Origin: Planctomycetaceae bacterium | GTDB taxonomy: Bacteria; Planctomycetota; Planctomycetia; Planctomycetales; Planctomycetaceae | DNA length: 64,000 nucleotides | Reading direction: 5' to 3' | NCBI GenBank assembly: GCA_015485495.1 | Contig: WFTL01000034.1 | Location: 17,540 to 81,539, forward strand | Position numbers and translations under genes: made by a program | Notes under the pieces: model-generated | Database searches by the model: none | The model's input: the letters and a program-made list of their open reading frames with translations, nothing else | What the model was told of the DNA's origin: nothing | Shown here: in pieces, positions 35,341 through 43,727 of the stretch | How positions within the stretch are numbered: the stretch's first letter is position 1 | Layout of the letters: every line of letters begins with the position of its first letter

Positions 35341-35743
35341 GCGGTACAGAGGCGCCTGTCTGAGGATCACGCACGGACTGCCCGGCCACCCCCACGGTTT
35401 CGGCCGGCAGAAGAATGGCGGCGGACCGGGACGGAATGATGGTGTAGGAGGCCGATCCGGAGGGCAGGGCGCTTCCGTACGATGCGCCTGCTGTTCCCGT
35501 GGAAGGCCAGGGAGGCAGGGCGGGAACGATCACCGGCACGGACGTGCCGGGATATCCCGGGCGATGTCCAGGACGGTGTCCCGGAAGAACGGTGGGCGGC
35601 GTTCCCGGCGAAGGAACCGGCGGCATGACGGATCCGGATCCTGCATGCATTGCGGAACCAGGTGCCGGAACGGGAGGGTGAGCTGACAGGGGGCCGGACA
35701 CCAGGAACGGGATGATCAAAAGAATTGTCGGTAGAGATCTCAT
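35156..35743 (-). CDS. Secreted Pro/Gly/Ser-rich protein of unknown function
   Basis: This 195-residue protein starts MRSLPTILLIIPFLVSGPLS, a clear signal peptide cut near SAHP. The ATG at 35743 follows GGAGA by 8 nt. The mature part is rich in Pro, Gly and Ser (PVPAPGSAMHAG, PGHRPGHRPGYPG) and resembles unstructured surface or matrix proteins. Two half-repeats PGHRPGHRPGYPG are visible. There is no recognisable domain. Its 3' end overlaps the end of the convergent hydrolase gene by 185 bp, which is unusual and leaves open which of the two frames is used over the shared segment. Confidence 0.6.
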   Translation of the reverse strand: MRSLPTILLIIPFLVSGPLSAHPPVPAPGSAMHAGSGSVMPPVPSPGTPPTVLPGHRPGHRPGYPGTSVPVIVPALPPWPSTGTAGASYGSALPSGSASYTIIPSRSAAILLPAETVGVAGQSVRDPQTGASVPLSGPVLVPNQPGVLPLYQSEYHFGVNRPQQREPAAGLWWSTGRSPAGTPAPRMPASAETDR

Positions 35744-36199
35744 GAAACGGTCTCCGGCAGAATCTGGCTGCAGGCACACGTTCCGCCCCGGCAGCATGGG
35801 AACAGATTGTCCTCGGGAGCGAGTGCATCAGAACACTATGCCCTGCGACCAGGTGTGCAATCAGAATTCCGAAATAGAGCCGGGCGGCCGGGCAGGCGCC
35901 GACGAATGGCCGCGATGTTCGGGCTGCACCTGCTGCCGAAAGTCACCGAACCGGAACAACCGGCCGCTGTGCAGCCGCTGGGCGCAGAGACTTCGGCAGG
36001 TCGACCGGACAGACGCCCGGTGTTTCGGTGAACTTTCCCGGTTTTTGTGGAGGATGGATCCGGGGTGGGGGCAGGGGGCGGACCGGCAGGGCGTTCTTGC
36101 AACGGCGAAGCAGGCGGTCTACAACGCACATGCCCCGAACGGGGGAAGCGTGGTTGATCTGACTGCGCGTGGCGGACCTGACTGCGTGGAGTGCTGTTG
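35744..36199. other. Divergent intergenic region Pro-rich protein / DUF2237
   Basis: This 456-nt gap has no convincing gene or repeat. The right end has GGAG about 8 nt before the DUF2237 ATG. Promoters for the two flanking genes are not evident to me. Confidence 0.35.
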
Positions 36200-36574
36200 A
36201 TGGCAAGAAATGTTCTGGGTGGAGAACTGCAGGTCTGTTCGGCCGATCCGCTGACCGGTTTTTTTCGCACCGGAACATGCGATACCTGCGGGGACGACAC
36301 GGGAATGCACACGGTGTGCGCTGTGATGACGGACGACTTTCTCGAGTTTTCGCGATCGGTCGGGAACGATCTGTCCACGCCGCAGCCCGCATTTCGTTTT
36401 CCCGGCCTGCGCGCCGGGGATCGATGGTGTCTCTGCCTGCCCCGCTGGATCGAAGCTCTGGAGGCCGGTCGGGCTCCGCAGATCGTGCTTCAGGCCACGC
36501 ACATGTCGGTGATCGAGTTCCTGTCCATGGAAACGCTCCTGGAGTACGCCGTGGATGCGGAAGCGGCTTCGTAA
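36200..36574 (+). CDS. DUF2237 family protein
   Basis: This 124-residue protein matches the DUF2237 family of unknown function. The conserved pieces are NVLGGELQVCSADPLTGFF, the Cys pair CDTCGDDTGMHTVCAVMTDD, FLEFSRSVGNDLSTP and FRFPGLRAGDRWCLCLPRW. Several invariant Cys and acidic residues could bind a metal, but no activity has been established that I know of. Start ATG 36200 follows GGAG by about 8 nt; the upstream GTG 36191 is less likely. A cysteine desulfurase starts 73 bp downstream on the same strand and may be cotranscribed. Confidence 0.88.
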   Translation: MARNVLGGELQVCSADPLTGFFRTGTCDTCGDDTGMHTVCAVMTDDFLEFSRSVGNDLSTPQPAFRFPGLRAGDRWCLCLPRWIEALEAGRAPQIVLQATHMSVIEFLSMETLLEYAVDAEAAS

Positions 36575-36647
36575 CGGGCATGGACAGCGGCCGAAGCAGC
36601 GTCCGGCCAGGCAGACGGATTTCGGTGTGAACAGACGGGGTTCGGTG

Positions 36648-37799
36648 ATGTCGGCTGAGCGGATTTATCTGGACAACAATGCCACGACCCGGATTCTTCC
36701 GGAAGTGGCCGATGTCATGGCCCGCACGTGGCAGGCCGCGTTCGCCAATCCCGGCAGTCAGCACAGTTTCGGTCAGGACGCCCGGAGGTGTCTTGACGCC
36801 GCCCGGGAAACCACGGCGTCCGTGCTGAACTGTTCGCCCGGGGAAATTGTCTTCACCAGTGGCGGTACGGAATCGATCAATACAGCGGTTGGAGGACTGG
36901 TTCCGCGGGGGCAGGCCACGATCGCTTTGACGGCCGGTGAACATCCGGCCACGCTGGCAGCCTGTCGGAGGGCGACGCAGAACGGCGGGCGTCTGGTGTT
37001 CATGCCGGTGGATGGTCAGGGGCGTCTGGAAGAAGACGGACTGCATCAGCTTCCGTGGGAGGAACTGGATCTGGCAGCCGTCATTCTGGCCCACAACGAA
37101 ACGGGCGTCATTCAGGACCTGACGGTTCTGTCCGAACTGTGCCGGAAGCACCAGGTACCGCTGTTCGTCGATGCCGTCCAGGCGGTGGGAAAGATGCCTG
37201 TGGATTTTCGGGAACTGGGGGCGGCGGCGATGGCCTTCGGAGCGCACAAGTTTCATGGCCCGCGCGGTATCGGCGGTCTGGTGATCCGCGCAGGGATTTC
37301 CGTCCCGGCGCTGCTTATCGGCGGGCATCAGGAAGCCGGGCGGCGGGCCGGGACGGAACCGGTGCCACTTGTCGCCGGCATGGCCGAATCGCTGCGGTTG
37401 TTTGAGGAACGGCCTGAGGAACGCATCGATGCCGTACGGGCGATGCGGGACCGGCTGGAGGAGCGTCTGAAGGCCGATGCGGGGCCGGTTCGGATTCACG
37501 GGGCCCACGCATCCCGGCTGCCGAACACGCTGTCTGTCGCCTTTCAGGGACTCGACGGGGAAGCGCTTCTGGTGAATCTCAACCTGGAAGGTGTGGCCTG
37601 TTCTCTGGGCAGCACCTGTGCGAGCGGATCGGCCGAACCGGCGCCAACGCTGCTGGCCATGGGCGTGGACCGGGCCGACTGTCTGTCGTCCGTTCGGTTT
37701 TCACTGAGCTGCCAGAATACGATGGACGAAGTGGACGAGGCCGCGGATCGGATCTGTCGGGTGGTGCAGCGGATGCATGCGGTGTCAGCGACCGTCTGA
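36648..37799 (+). CDS. Cysteine desulfurase (NifS/IscS family)
   Basis: This PLP enzyme takes sulfur from cysteine for Fe-S clusters or thio-modification. The 383-residue product begins IYLDNNATTRILPEVADVM. It has the PLP-contacting HNETGVIQDL, the PLP lysine in AFGAHKFHGPRGIGG and the catalytic Cys loop in SLGSTCASGSAEPAP. The short SxGSxCxSG loop fits the NifS/IscS group rather than SufS. No iscU, sufE or nifU is nearby. Start ATG 36648 fits the family N-terminus; GTG 36645 precedes it. Its stop overlaps the stop of the convergent htrA gene by 15 bp. Confidence 0.93.
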   Translation: MSAERIYLDNNATTRILPEVADVMARTWQAAFANPGSQHSFGQDARRCLDAARETTASVLNCSPGEIVFTSGGTESINTAVGGLVPRGQATIALTAGEHPATLAACRRATQNGGRLVFMPVDGQGRLEEDGLHQLPWEELDLAAVILAHNETGVIQDLTVLSELCRKHQVPLFVDAVQAVGKMPVDFRELGAAAMAFGAHKFHGPRGIGGLVIRAGISVPALLIGGHQEAGRRAGTEPVPLVAGMAESLRLFEERPEERIDAVRAMRDRLEERLKADAGPVRIHGAHASRLPNTLSVAFQGLDGEALLVNLNLEGVACSLGSTCASGSAEPAPTLLAMGVDRADCLSSVRFSLSCQNTMDEVDEAADRICRVVQRMHAVSATV

Positions 37800-39359
37800 C
37801 GCAGCGTGTCCGGTGCGGTGCGTGTCGGAACCGGTCAGCAGCAGGCGTCCCATGAGGGCCTGGTGGCCGTTGCGGACGATCTGAAACGACAGGCGGGATG
37901 CGGTTTTCAGGCGGGACGGATCGAGCACGAAGGCAAGACTGCGTTCGTCGAGCGTTTCGTAGCCATCCAGTCCCACAAGAATGTCGCCGCGACGCAGACC
38001 ATCACGGGCAGCGCGGCTGCCGCGTCGCACGTAACGGATCTTCATGCCTCCGCTGTACCGCGCCGGCAGTCGGGCGCGTTCGTCCTGAGACAGTCTGGTC
38101 AGGCGGATGCCGAACAGATGCCAGGCACGTTCCAGTCCGGTGGCGTCCGGCGGCAGCGATGAGGGTTCCGGTGCGGATTCGGCGGATGTCTGCGATGCGG
38201 TCCACGTCCCGCGGATTTTTCCGGCTGATCGGATGGTCACGGGCTGTACGGTCAGAGCGACCGTCTGCTGTTCGCCTTCACGTTCGATGGTGACGGAAAC
38301 GGGAGTGTCAGACGTGGCTGTCAGCAGAGACCGTTCCCAGTCGGCCTGGTCCGAGACCGGCCGGCCGTCGACCCGTCGAATGATGTCACCCGGCTGCAGA
38401 CCGCATTCGGCCGCCGGACTGTCCGGCTGAACGGATTCGACGACCAGATGCTGGTTTCCGGGAGTGTTGACATCGCGTCCGCGGAGTCCGTGTGTCATGC
38501 CGCTGCGGCGTTCGGTGCTCATGAGCTGAGCAATCACACGGCGGGCGTCGTCAATGGGGATGGCGAATCCGATGCGCTGGGCCCCGGCACGGATGGCCAC
38601 ATTGATTCCGATGACTTCTCCGTCGAGATTCAGCAGGGGGCCGCCGCTGTTGCCCGGGTTGATGCTCGCGTCTGTCTGGATGAGATTCTCATAGGACTGC
38701 GTTTCGTCCACTTCGACATTTCGTGAAACGGCGCTGACGATTCCGGCGGTGACCGTATGTTCATATCCGAAGGCATTTCCGACGGCGAACACCTGCTCTC
38801 CCAGCATGACGTCGGACGATGTGCCGATTGTCAGAACGGTCATCGGCTGAACCGGATTCACCTGAATGATGGCCAGGTCGTGCTGCGCGTCGCGATCCAC
38901 CACGCGGGCCGGGTATGTCTCGCCACGGTCGTCGGTGACGATGATCTGTTCCACGTCCTGAATGACGTGGCAGTTGGTAACGATGTAGCCTCGTTCGTCA
39001 ATGACGATTCCGGTTCCCATGCCCGTGACGCGGCGTTCCCGGGGAGGCAGAAACCGGCCGGCTGCAGCCGTGGTTTCGCGTTTTTCCGTATGGATATTGA
39101 CAATCGCACTGCGGCAGTCCCGGACGGCCCGGACCAGTGGAGTTTCACGCACACTGGATGCCCGCAGCGATCCGATTTCCGGCCCGGCCGTCAGAATCGC
39201 CGTCACACAGACCATTCCCGCCAGGACGGGCGGCATTCGGCGGATGAATCCGGAAACAACGGACACTCCGAGTGCTGCGCAGCGGACCGGCCACCGGCCA
39301 CGGCGGCTTCGGCGACTGGCCGGTTGAGGGACACGGCGCGGTGGAGGCGGCTGCAGCAT
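37785..39359 (-). CDS. HtrA/Deg-type serine protease with two PDZ domains
   Basis: This is an envelope quality-control protease anchored or exported by an N-terminal hydrophobic segment (MPPVLAGMVCVTAILTAG). The trypsin-like domain has the triad: His in YIVTNCHVIQDVEQI, Asp in DAQHDLAIIQV and Ser in NPGNSGGPLLNLDGEVIG. Two PDZ domains follow (SPAAECGLQPGDIIRRVDGR and SRAARDGLRRGDILVGLDGY), as in DegP/DegQ. The mature part is complete. The start is uncertain: ATG 39359 gives 524 residues with a basic pre-region, while ATG 39236 starts directly at the hydrophobic segment. Neither has a clear ribosome binding site. Confidence 0.9.
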   Translation of the reverse strand: MLQPPPPRRVPQPASRRSRRGRWPVRCAALGVSVVSGFIRRMPPVLAGMVCVTAILTAGPEIGSLRASSVRETPLVRAVRDCRSAIVNIHTEKRETTAAAGRFLPPRERRVTGMGTGIVIDERGYIVTNCHVIQDVEQIIVTDDRGETYPARVVDRDAQHDLAIIQVNPVQPMTVLTIGTSSDVMLGEQVFAVGNAFGYEHTVTAGIVSAVSRNVEVDETQSYENLIQTDASINPGNSGGPLLNLDGEVIGINVAIRAGAQRIGFAIPIDDARRVIAQLMSTERRSGMTHGLRGRDVNTPGNQHLVVESVQPDSPAAECGLQPGDIIRRVDGRPVSDQADWERSLLTATSDTPVSVTIEREGEQQTVALTVQPVTIRSAGKIRGTWTASQTSAESAPEPSSLPPDATGLERAWHLFGIRLTRLSQDERARLPARYSGGMKIRYVRRGSRAARDGLRRGDILVGLDGYETLDERSLAFVLDPSRLKTASRLSFQIVRNGHQALMGRLLLTGSDTHRTGHAASDGR

Positions 39360-39765
39360 TCTGTCGGTGCGGGTGGAGTGACGAGTGGGAGAACAGGATC
39401 GACCATCGGTTGAGCCGGTTTGGGCGCTTGAAGCACGGGATTCACACGTCGCAAACTTTACCCGGCTGGAAGTCTGTGATTCTGGGCAAGATGTGCATCC
39501 GTCCTTGTGAAATGCCGGTCTGTTCTGTTGAATGGTGTTCAGCCGACTCAAGAAGCACACGCTGCGGAATCCTGCGGATGTGGTTTGTCCGTCGGGCTGA
39601 ACGCTGGACAGCCGGCGACCCCGGCAGTTCCCGCGACTTCAGTGGCGCAGGCGGCGGTCCGGTTTCTGCAGGGCACGTGTTCTTTCGATTTCCGGTCAAG
39701 CACGGTTCGACGTTCCTTTCGGGCGTCGGCAGAAACTGCAGGTCCTTTCCGAAAGGAGACCGAGC
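39360..39765. other. Divergent intergenic region htrA / TPR gene
   Basis: This 406-nt gap has no gene I can support. Close to its right end, TCCTTTC-C-GAAAGGA (39743-39757) covers the ribosome binding site of the TPR gene and could hide it. No clear promoter was found for either gene. Confidence 0.4.
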
Positions 39766-40704
39766 ATGGCGGCGGGAAAAGATCCGAATGCCGTGCGGGC
39801 GCGACAGCTTCTGAAGCGCCGCGATGTGGACGGTGCCGTTCGTCTGCTGCAGGAGACGCTGACCGGAGACACGGCCACCTGCGAAGCGGCCGAACTTCTG
39901 GGAGTGATCCTGTTTCGTCTGAAACGCCACAGCGAAGCGCGGGATGTGTTTCAGCTCTGGACGCGTCTGGATCCCCGTGACCCGGCCGCCTGGGTGAACC
40001 TGGGAGCAGCGCTGAATGTGCTGGGCGAACACAGGGCGGCGGCGGATGCGCTGCGGAAGGCGATTCAGCGGGATCGGAAAAATGCCGCGGCGTATTACAA
40101 TCTGGGAATTGCCGAAAAAGCGCTCGGCCACGCGTCCAACGCCGTCGTGGCCTACACGGAATGCCTGAAAATCGAACCGGACAGTCAGGAAGCGGCCATC
40201 AATCTGGGAAATCTTCTGATCAGCCAGAAACAGTTTTCGCGAGCCGAAAAAGTTCTCAGGGCCGCTCTGGAGCATGCTCCGAAATCCGCCAAACTGCAAC
40301 GCCTGCTGCAGAAGGCGGAAGCGGGGGCCGCCGGAACGCGCGTGGAGATTTCTCCGTTCGGCCGTCTGGTGGATGAAAAGGAACTGGCCCGCCGGCAGAC
40401 CACCGTGAGAAAGCGGGAACTGACGGCGGCTCAGCGAAATCACGAGCGGCAGTTCATGCGGGAAGCGGTCCGCGAGCTGCGGCACGCCATTCGTCCGGTG
40501 GTGACCCTGCTGGATGAAGACCTTCCCCGGCACATGCACACGCTGCAGATGTCCGTGTTTCAGCAGGATGCCCGTTACGACAGCTTTTCGGCGTATGAAG
40601 GGCTGTGTGCGGCAATGAAGGAGCTGGATGCGGCCTTTGAAACGATTTCTTCCGGAATTGCGGAAATCCGATCGGAACTCAGCAAAACCGATCCCGGGCT
40701 GTGA
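39766..40704 (+). CDS. Tetratricopeptide-repeat protein
   Basis: This 312-residue soluble protein contains about four to five TPR units in residues ~10-185, the best being PAAWVNLGAALNVLGEHRAA and AAAYYNLGIAEKALGHASNA. TPR arrays act as protein-binding scaffolds. The last ~120 residues are helical and charged (AQRNHERQFMREAVRELRHA), without a known domain. No signal peptide is visible, so it is probably cytoplasmic. AAGGAG lies eight nt before the ATG but within a small palindrome. truB follows 123 bp downstream on the same strand. Confidence 0.87.
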   Translation: MAAGKDPNAVRARQLLKRRDVDGAVRLLQETLTGDTATCEAAELLGVILFRLKRHSEARDVFQLWTRLDPRDPAAWVNLGAALNVLGEHRAAADALRKAIQRDRKNAAAYYNLGIAEKALGHASNAVVAYTECLKIEPDSQEAAINLGNLLISQKQFSRAEKVLRAALEHAPKSAKLQRLLQKAEAGAAGTRVEISPFGRLVDEKELARRQTTVRKRELTAAQRNHERQFMREAVRELRHAIRPVVTLLDEDLPRHMHTLQMSVFQQDARYDSFSAYEGLCAAMKELDAAFETISSGIAEIRSELSKTDPGL

Positions 40705-40827
40705 TCTTCACGGGCATTCGACGGCATAATGGGAGACTGCCGGAAGGGCGCCGTTTCGGAAGGCCGATGCGAGAACACGTGCGGCCGACTGCTGCTGTTT
40801 GCCGGGGAAGCTGCATCACGGAAGACG

Positions 40828-41784
40828 ATGGACGATCATCATTCGGGCCTGTTCGGTGTCCTCAACGTCTGTAAGCCTGCCGGTGTCACATCGCGCGATG
40901 TGGTCAACGTGGTTCAGCGTCTTGTACGACCGGTCAAAACGGGTCACGCAGGAACGCTCGATCCGATGGCCACCGGCGTGCTTCTGGTCTGTGTGGGGCC
41001 GGCAACCCGTCTGGTGTCCTTGCTTCAGCAGGCTCCCAAGACCTATCTGGCCGAATTTCGTTTCGGTCAGACCAGCGATACGGAAGACAGCACCGGACAG
41101 GTCACGGAAGTTCCGGACGCTGTCGTTCCGGATCGGGCCCGGATTGAAGCGGTGCTGCCGGAATTCTGCGGTGTCATCTCTCAGAAGCCTCCTGCCTGGT
41201 CGGCTGTCAAAGTGAACGGTCGGCGCGCCTATGCGCTGGCGCGGCAGGGCCGTGAACCGGATCTGCGGCCTCGTCCGGTTCGGATCGATTCGATCGACAT
41301 CACCGAATACGACTGGCCCCGTCTTTCGGTTCAGGTCCGGTGCGGATCGGGAACCTACATCCGTTCGCTGGCCCGGGATCTGGGAGACCGGCTCGGCTGC
41401 GGAGGGCTGATGAGCGGACTGACGCGCGTTCGCATCGGAGATTTTCGGATCGACGATGCGGTTCATCCGGATCAGCTCAGTGAGGACACCGTGCGGGAAC
41501 ACCTGTGTCCGGCCATCGACGTGGTTTCGTTCGTGTCTCAGTACCGCTGTACGGAAGCGGAACGAAAAATCGTGGCCCGGGGCGGATCGTTTGATCTGGA
41601 TCGGTCCCGGCTGATCCGCCGCCGTCTGCTTCCGGACCGTCCCGGTGATGCCGAACAGATCAAAAAAACGCCTCCGCTGGCTCTGACATCGGAAGCCGGT
41701 GACGAACTTCTGGCACTGGCCGAAATCCGCCGACAGGGGCGCCGCATTCAGCCGCGCGCCGTGTTCATTCAGCCGACCCGCTGA
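40828..41784 (+). CDS. truB: tRNA pseudouridine(55) synthase TruB
   Basis: TruB makes pseudouridine 55 in the T loop of tRNA. The 318-residue product starts with LFGVLNVCKPAGVTSRDVVN and carries the catalytic Asp in GHAGTLDPMATGVLLVCVG. SQKPPAWSAVKVNGRRAYAL and CGSGTYIRSLARDLGDRLGC complete the family signature. The ATG at 40828 gives the usual length; the same frame is open 33 codons further upstream. In many bacteria truB lies with infB and rbfA, but here it follows a TPR gene. It converges on the M42 peptidase gene, 16 bp away. Confidence 0.94.
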   Translation: MDDHHSGLFGVLNVCKPAGVTSRDVVNVVQRLVRPVKTGHAGTLDPMATGVLLVCVGPATRLVSLLQQAPKTYLAEFRFGQTSDTEDSTGQVTEVPDAVVPDRARIEAVLPEFCGVISQKPPAWSAVKVNGRRAYALARQGREPDLRPRPVRIDSIDITEYDWPRLSVQVRCGSGTYIRSLARDLGDRLGCGGLMSGLTRVRIGDFRIDDAVHPDQLSEDTVREHLCPAIDVVSFVSQYRCTEAERKIVARGGSFDLDRSRLIRRRLLPDRPGDAEQIKKTPPLALTSEAGDELLALAEIRRQGRRIQPRAVFIQPTR

Positions 41785-41800
41785 ACGAGCCGGCGGCCGG

Positions 41801-42850
41801 TCAGGGTATGAACGACGTGTGTTCGTCGATGGACAGACAGAATTCCGCGATCAGCCGGGCGGCCTGTTCCAGGTCGGATTCCTGAACCACTTCCACCGGA
41901 CTGTGCATATACCGGTTGGGGATGGTGACCAGTCCGGTCGCGCAGCCGCCTCGGCTGAGCTGGATGGTGGCGGCATTGTTGCTGGCCGGGCGGCCCAGAG
42001 CACTGAGCTGAATGGGGATGCCGTGTTCAGCCGCCCGGGACCGCAGCAGTTCCACCACGCGGGGATTGGCATTGGCTCCCCGCACCACGACCGGTCCGTC
42101 ACCAATCGCAATGTGTCCGTACTCATTCCGGTCGATTCCCGGACAGTCTGTGGCGTGCGTGACGTCGACGGCAAGAGCCACATGCGGATTCACGTTGTAG
42201 GCACTGGTGCTGGCGCCCCGCAGGCCGATTTCTTCCTGAACGGATGAAACGGCCGTCACGCAGGCTGAAGGCTGCTGAGCGTGTATGAGACGCAGGGCGG
42301 TGAACACGACCCACACGCCCACCCGATCGTCCATGGCGGTGCCGGAAAGCCGGCCGTTCCGCAGTTCCTGACAGACCGGTTCCGGGGTAACGGAATCGCC
42401 GATGCTGATGATGCCGGAGGTCTCTTCGGCGGACCGGCTGCCGATGTCGATCCACAGATCACTGATCTGCGGAACGGTTTTGCGTTCCGAATCCTTCAGC
42501 AGATGAATGGGTTTGCGGGCGATGACTCCTGGAACCGAACCGTCATGTGTGTGGATCAGCATCCGCTGGCCGAGAAGAATCTGCACATCCCAGCCGCCCA
42601 CAGGGCTGACACGGACGAATCCCTGGTCGTCGATGTGCCGGACGATCAGCCCGATCTGGTCGCAGTGTGCATCGAGCAGGATGCGGGGCTGTCCGGTTTC
42701 ATTGACGCACGCCAGAACATTTCCATGGACATCAGTCCAGGTTTCATCGGCAAACGGAGCAGCATACTGACGCACGATTTCCTGGACATCCTGTTCGAAT
42801 CCGGATGTGCCTGGCGTGGCCAGAAGATCTTTCAGAAATGGATCCGGCAT
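41801..42850 (-). CDS. M42-family metallo-aminopeptidase (glutamyl aminopeptidase-like)
   Basis: M42 enzymes are large dodecameric cytoplasmic aminopeptidases with two metal ions that trim peptides. The 349-residue product has the metal ligands in LLDAHCDQIGLIV, GTAMDDRVGVWVV, VSSVQEEIGLRGAS and DVTHATDCPG, plus the final His in NRYMHSPVEVV. All are intact. The ATG at 42850 follows GGAGA by about 8 nt. Annotations as cellulase or endoglucanase M in this family are historical errors. purN lies upstream on the same strand, 146 bp away, with no obvious functional link. Confidence 0.93.
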   Translation of the reverse strand: MPDPFLKDLLATPGTSGFEQDVQEIVRQYAAPFADETWTDVHGNVLACVNETGQPRILLDAHCDQIGLIVRHIDDQGFVRVSPVGGWDVQILLGQRMLIHTHDGSVPGVIARKPIHLLKDSERKTVPQISDLWIDIGSRSAEETSGIISIGDSVTPEPVCQELRNGRLSGTAMDDRVGVWVVFTALRLIHAQQPSACVTAVSSVQEEIGLRGASTSAYNVNPHVALAVDVTHATDCPGIDRNEYGHIAIGDGPVVVRGANANPRVVELLRSRAAEHGIPIQLSALGRPASNNAATIQLSRGGCATGLVTIPNRYMHSPVEVVQESDLEQAARLIAEFCLSIDEHTSFIP

Positions 42851-42996
42851 CAGGTGGTCTCCGGTTTGTGAAACATTCGGTCTGCCGGCATTCTGACAGA
42901 CAGGGCGCGATTGGCAAACGGGCGGATTTTTCCGGTAACCGTCCGCAGACACATCCGCTCCGGAAGGGAATTCCGTTTCGGATGAAACCGGACGCT

Positions 42997-43647
42997 TCAG
43001 TCCGGCGAATCCAGCCAGGTTCTCTGGCCGTCGATCATCAGTCGGCCGGAGACGACGCGACGAATGGCTTCCGGATACGCGATCCGTTCCTGTTCAAACA
43101 CCAGAGCGGCCAGTTCGTCCGTGGTGGTGCCGTCCGGAATGTCGACTGCCCGCTGGATGATGACAGGGCCGTGGTCGTACTGGTTGTCTGCAAAGTGCAC
43201 CGTGCATCCGGAGACCCGGACCCCGCGCCGCAGAACGGCTTCATGCACGCGATTTCCGTAGAAGCCGCGGCCGCAGAAGGACGGAATGAGCGATGGATGG
43301 ATGTTCAGGACGCGGTGCTCGAAGTCGGCGGGAATGCGGACCAGACAGAGAAAGCCGGCCAGAATCACCAGATCGACCTGCCGGTCACGGCAGGCATCGA
43401 ACAGGTGACGGCTGAACTGTTCGGTCGATTCGAAGCGACGCCGTTCGGCCACCAGGCAGGACTGCCCTGCCTGGGCGGCACGGTCGATGCCTTTGCAGTC
43501 CGGTCGACTGGCAATCACCAGAGCAATTTCCGCCCGCAGGCGGTCGGCTTCGATTTCTTCCTGCAGATTCAGAAGAGTGCGGCCGCCACCGCTGATCAGA
43601 ACGGCAAGCCGCACAGGCCGATCGACGATCCCAGGCAGACGTTTCAT
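42997..43647 (-). CDS. purN: Phosphoribosylglycinamide formyltransferase PurN
   Basis: PurN transfers a formyl group from 10-formyl-THF to GAR in purine synthesis. The 216-residue product has the substrate loop VLISGGGRTLLNL, the catalytic Asn-x-His in VLNIHPSLIPSFCGRGFYG and the catalytic Asp in VHFADNQYDHGPVIIQRAV. All three catalytic residues are present. The start at ATG 43647 adds ~10 residues before the family core and has no strong ribosome binding site. No other pur gene is near, as is common when purine genes are scattered. Confidence 0.94.
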   Translation of the reverse strand: MKRLPGIVDRPVRLAVLISGGGRTLLNLQEEIEADRLRAEIALVIASRPDCKGIDRAAQAGQSCLVAERRRFESTEQFSRHLFDACRDRQVDLVILAGFLCLVRIPADFEHRVLNIHPSLIPSFCGRGFYGNRVHEAVLRRGVRVSGCTVHFADNQYDHGPVIIQRAVDIPDGTTTDELAALVFEQERIAYPEAIRRVVSGRLMIDGQRTWLDSPD

Positions 43648-43727
43648 GATTGTTGTTCAGCCGCCTGATCGGGGCAGGGTGGATGGCCGTCTGGCGGCGG
43701 CAGCGACGCCGCACGAGAAGCTCTGCT

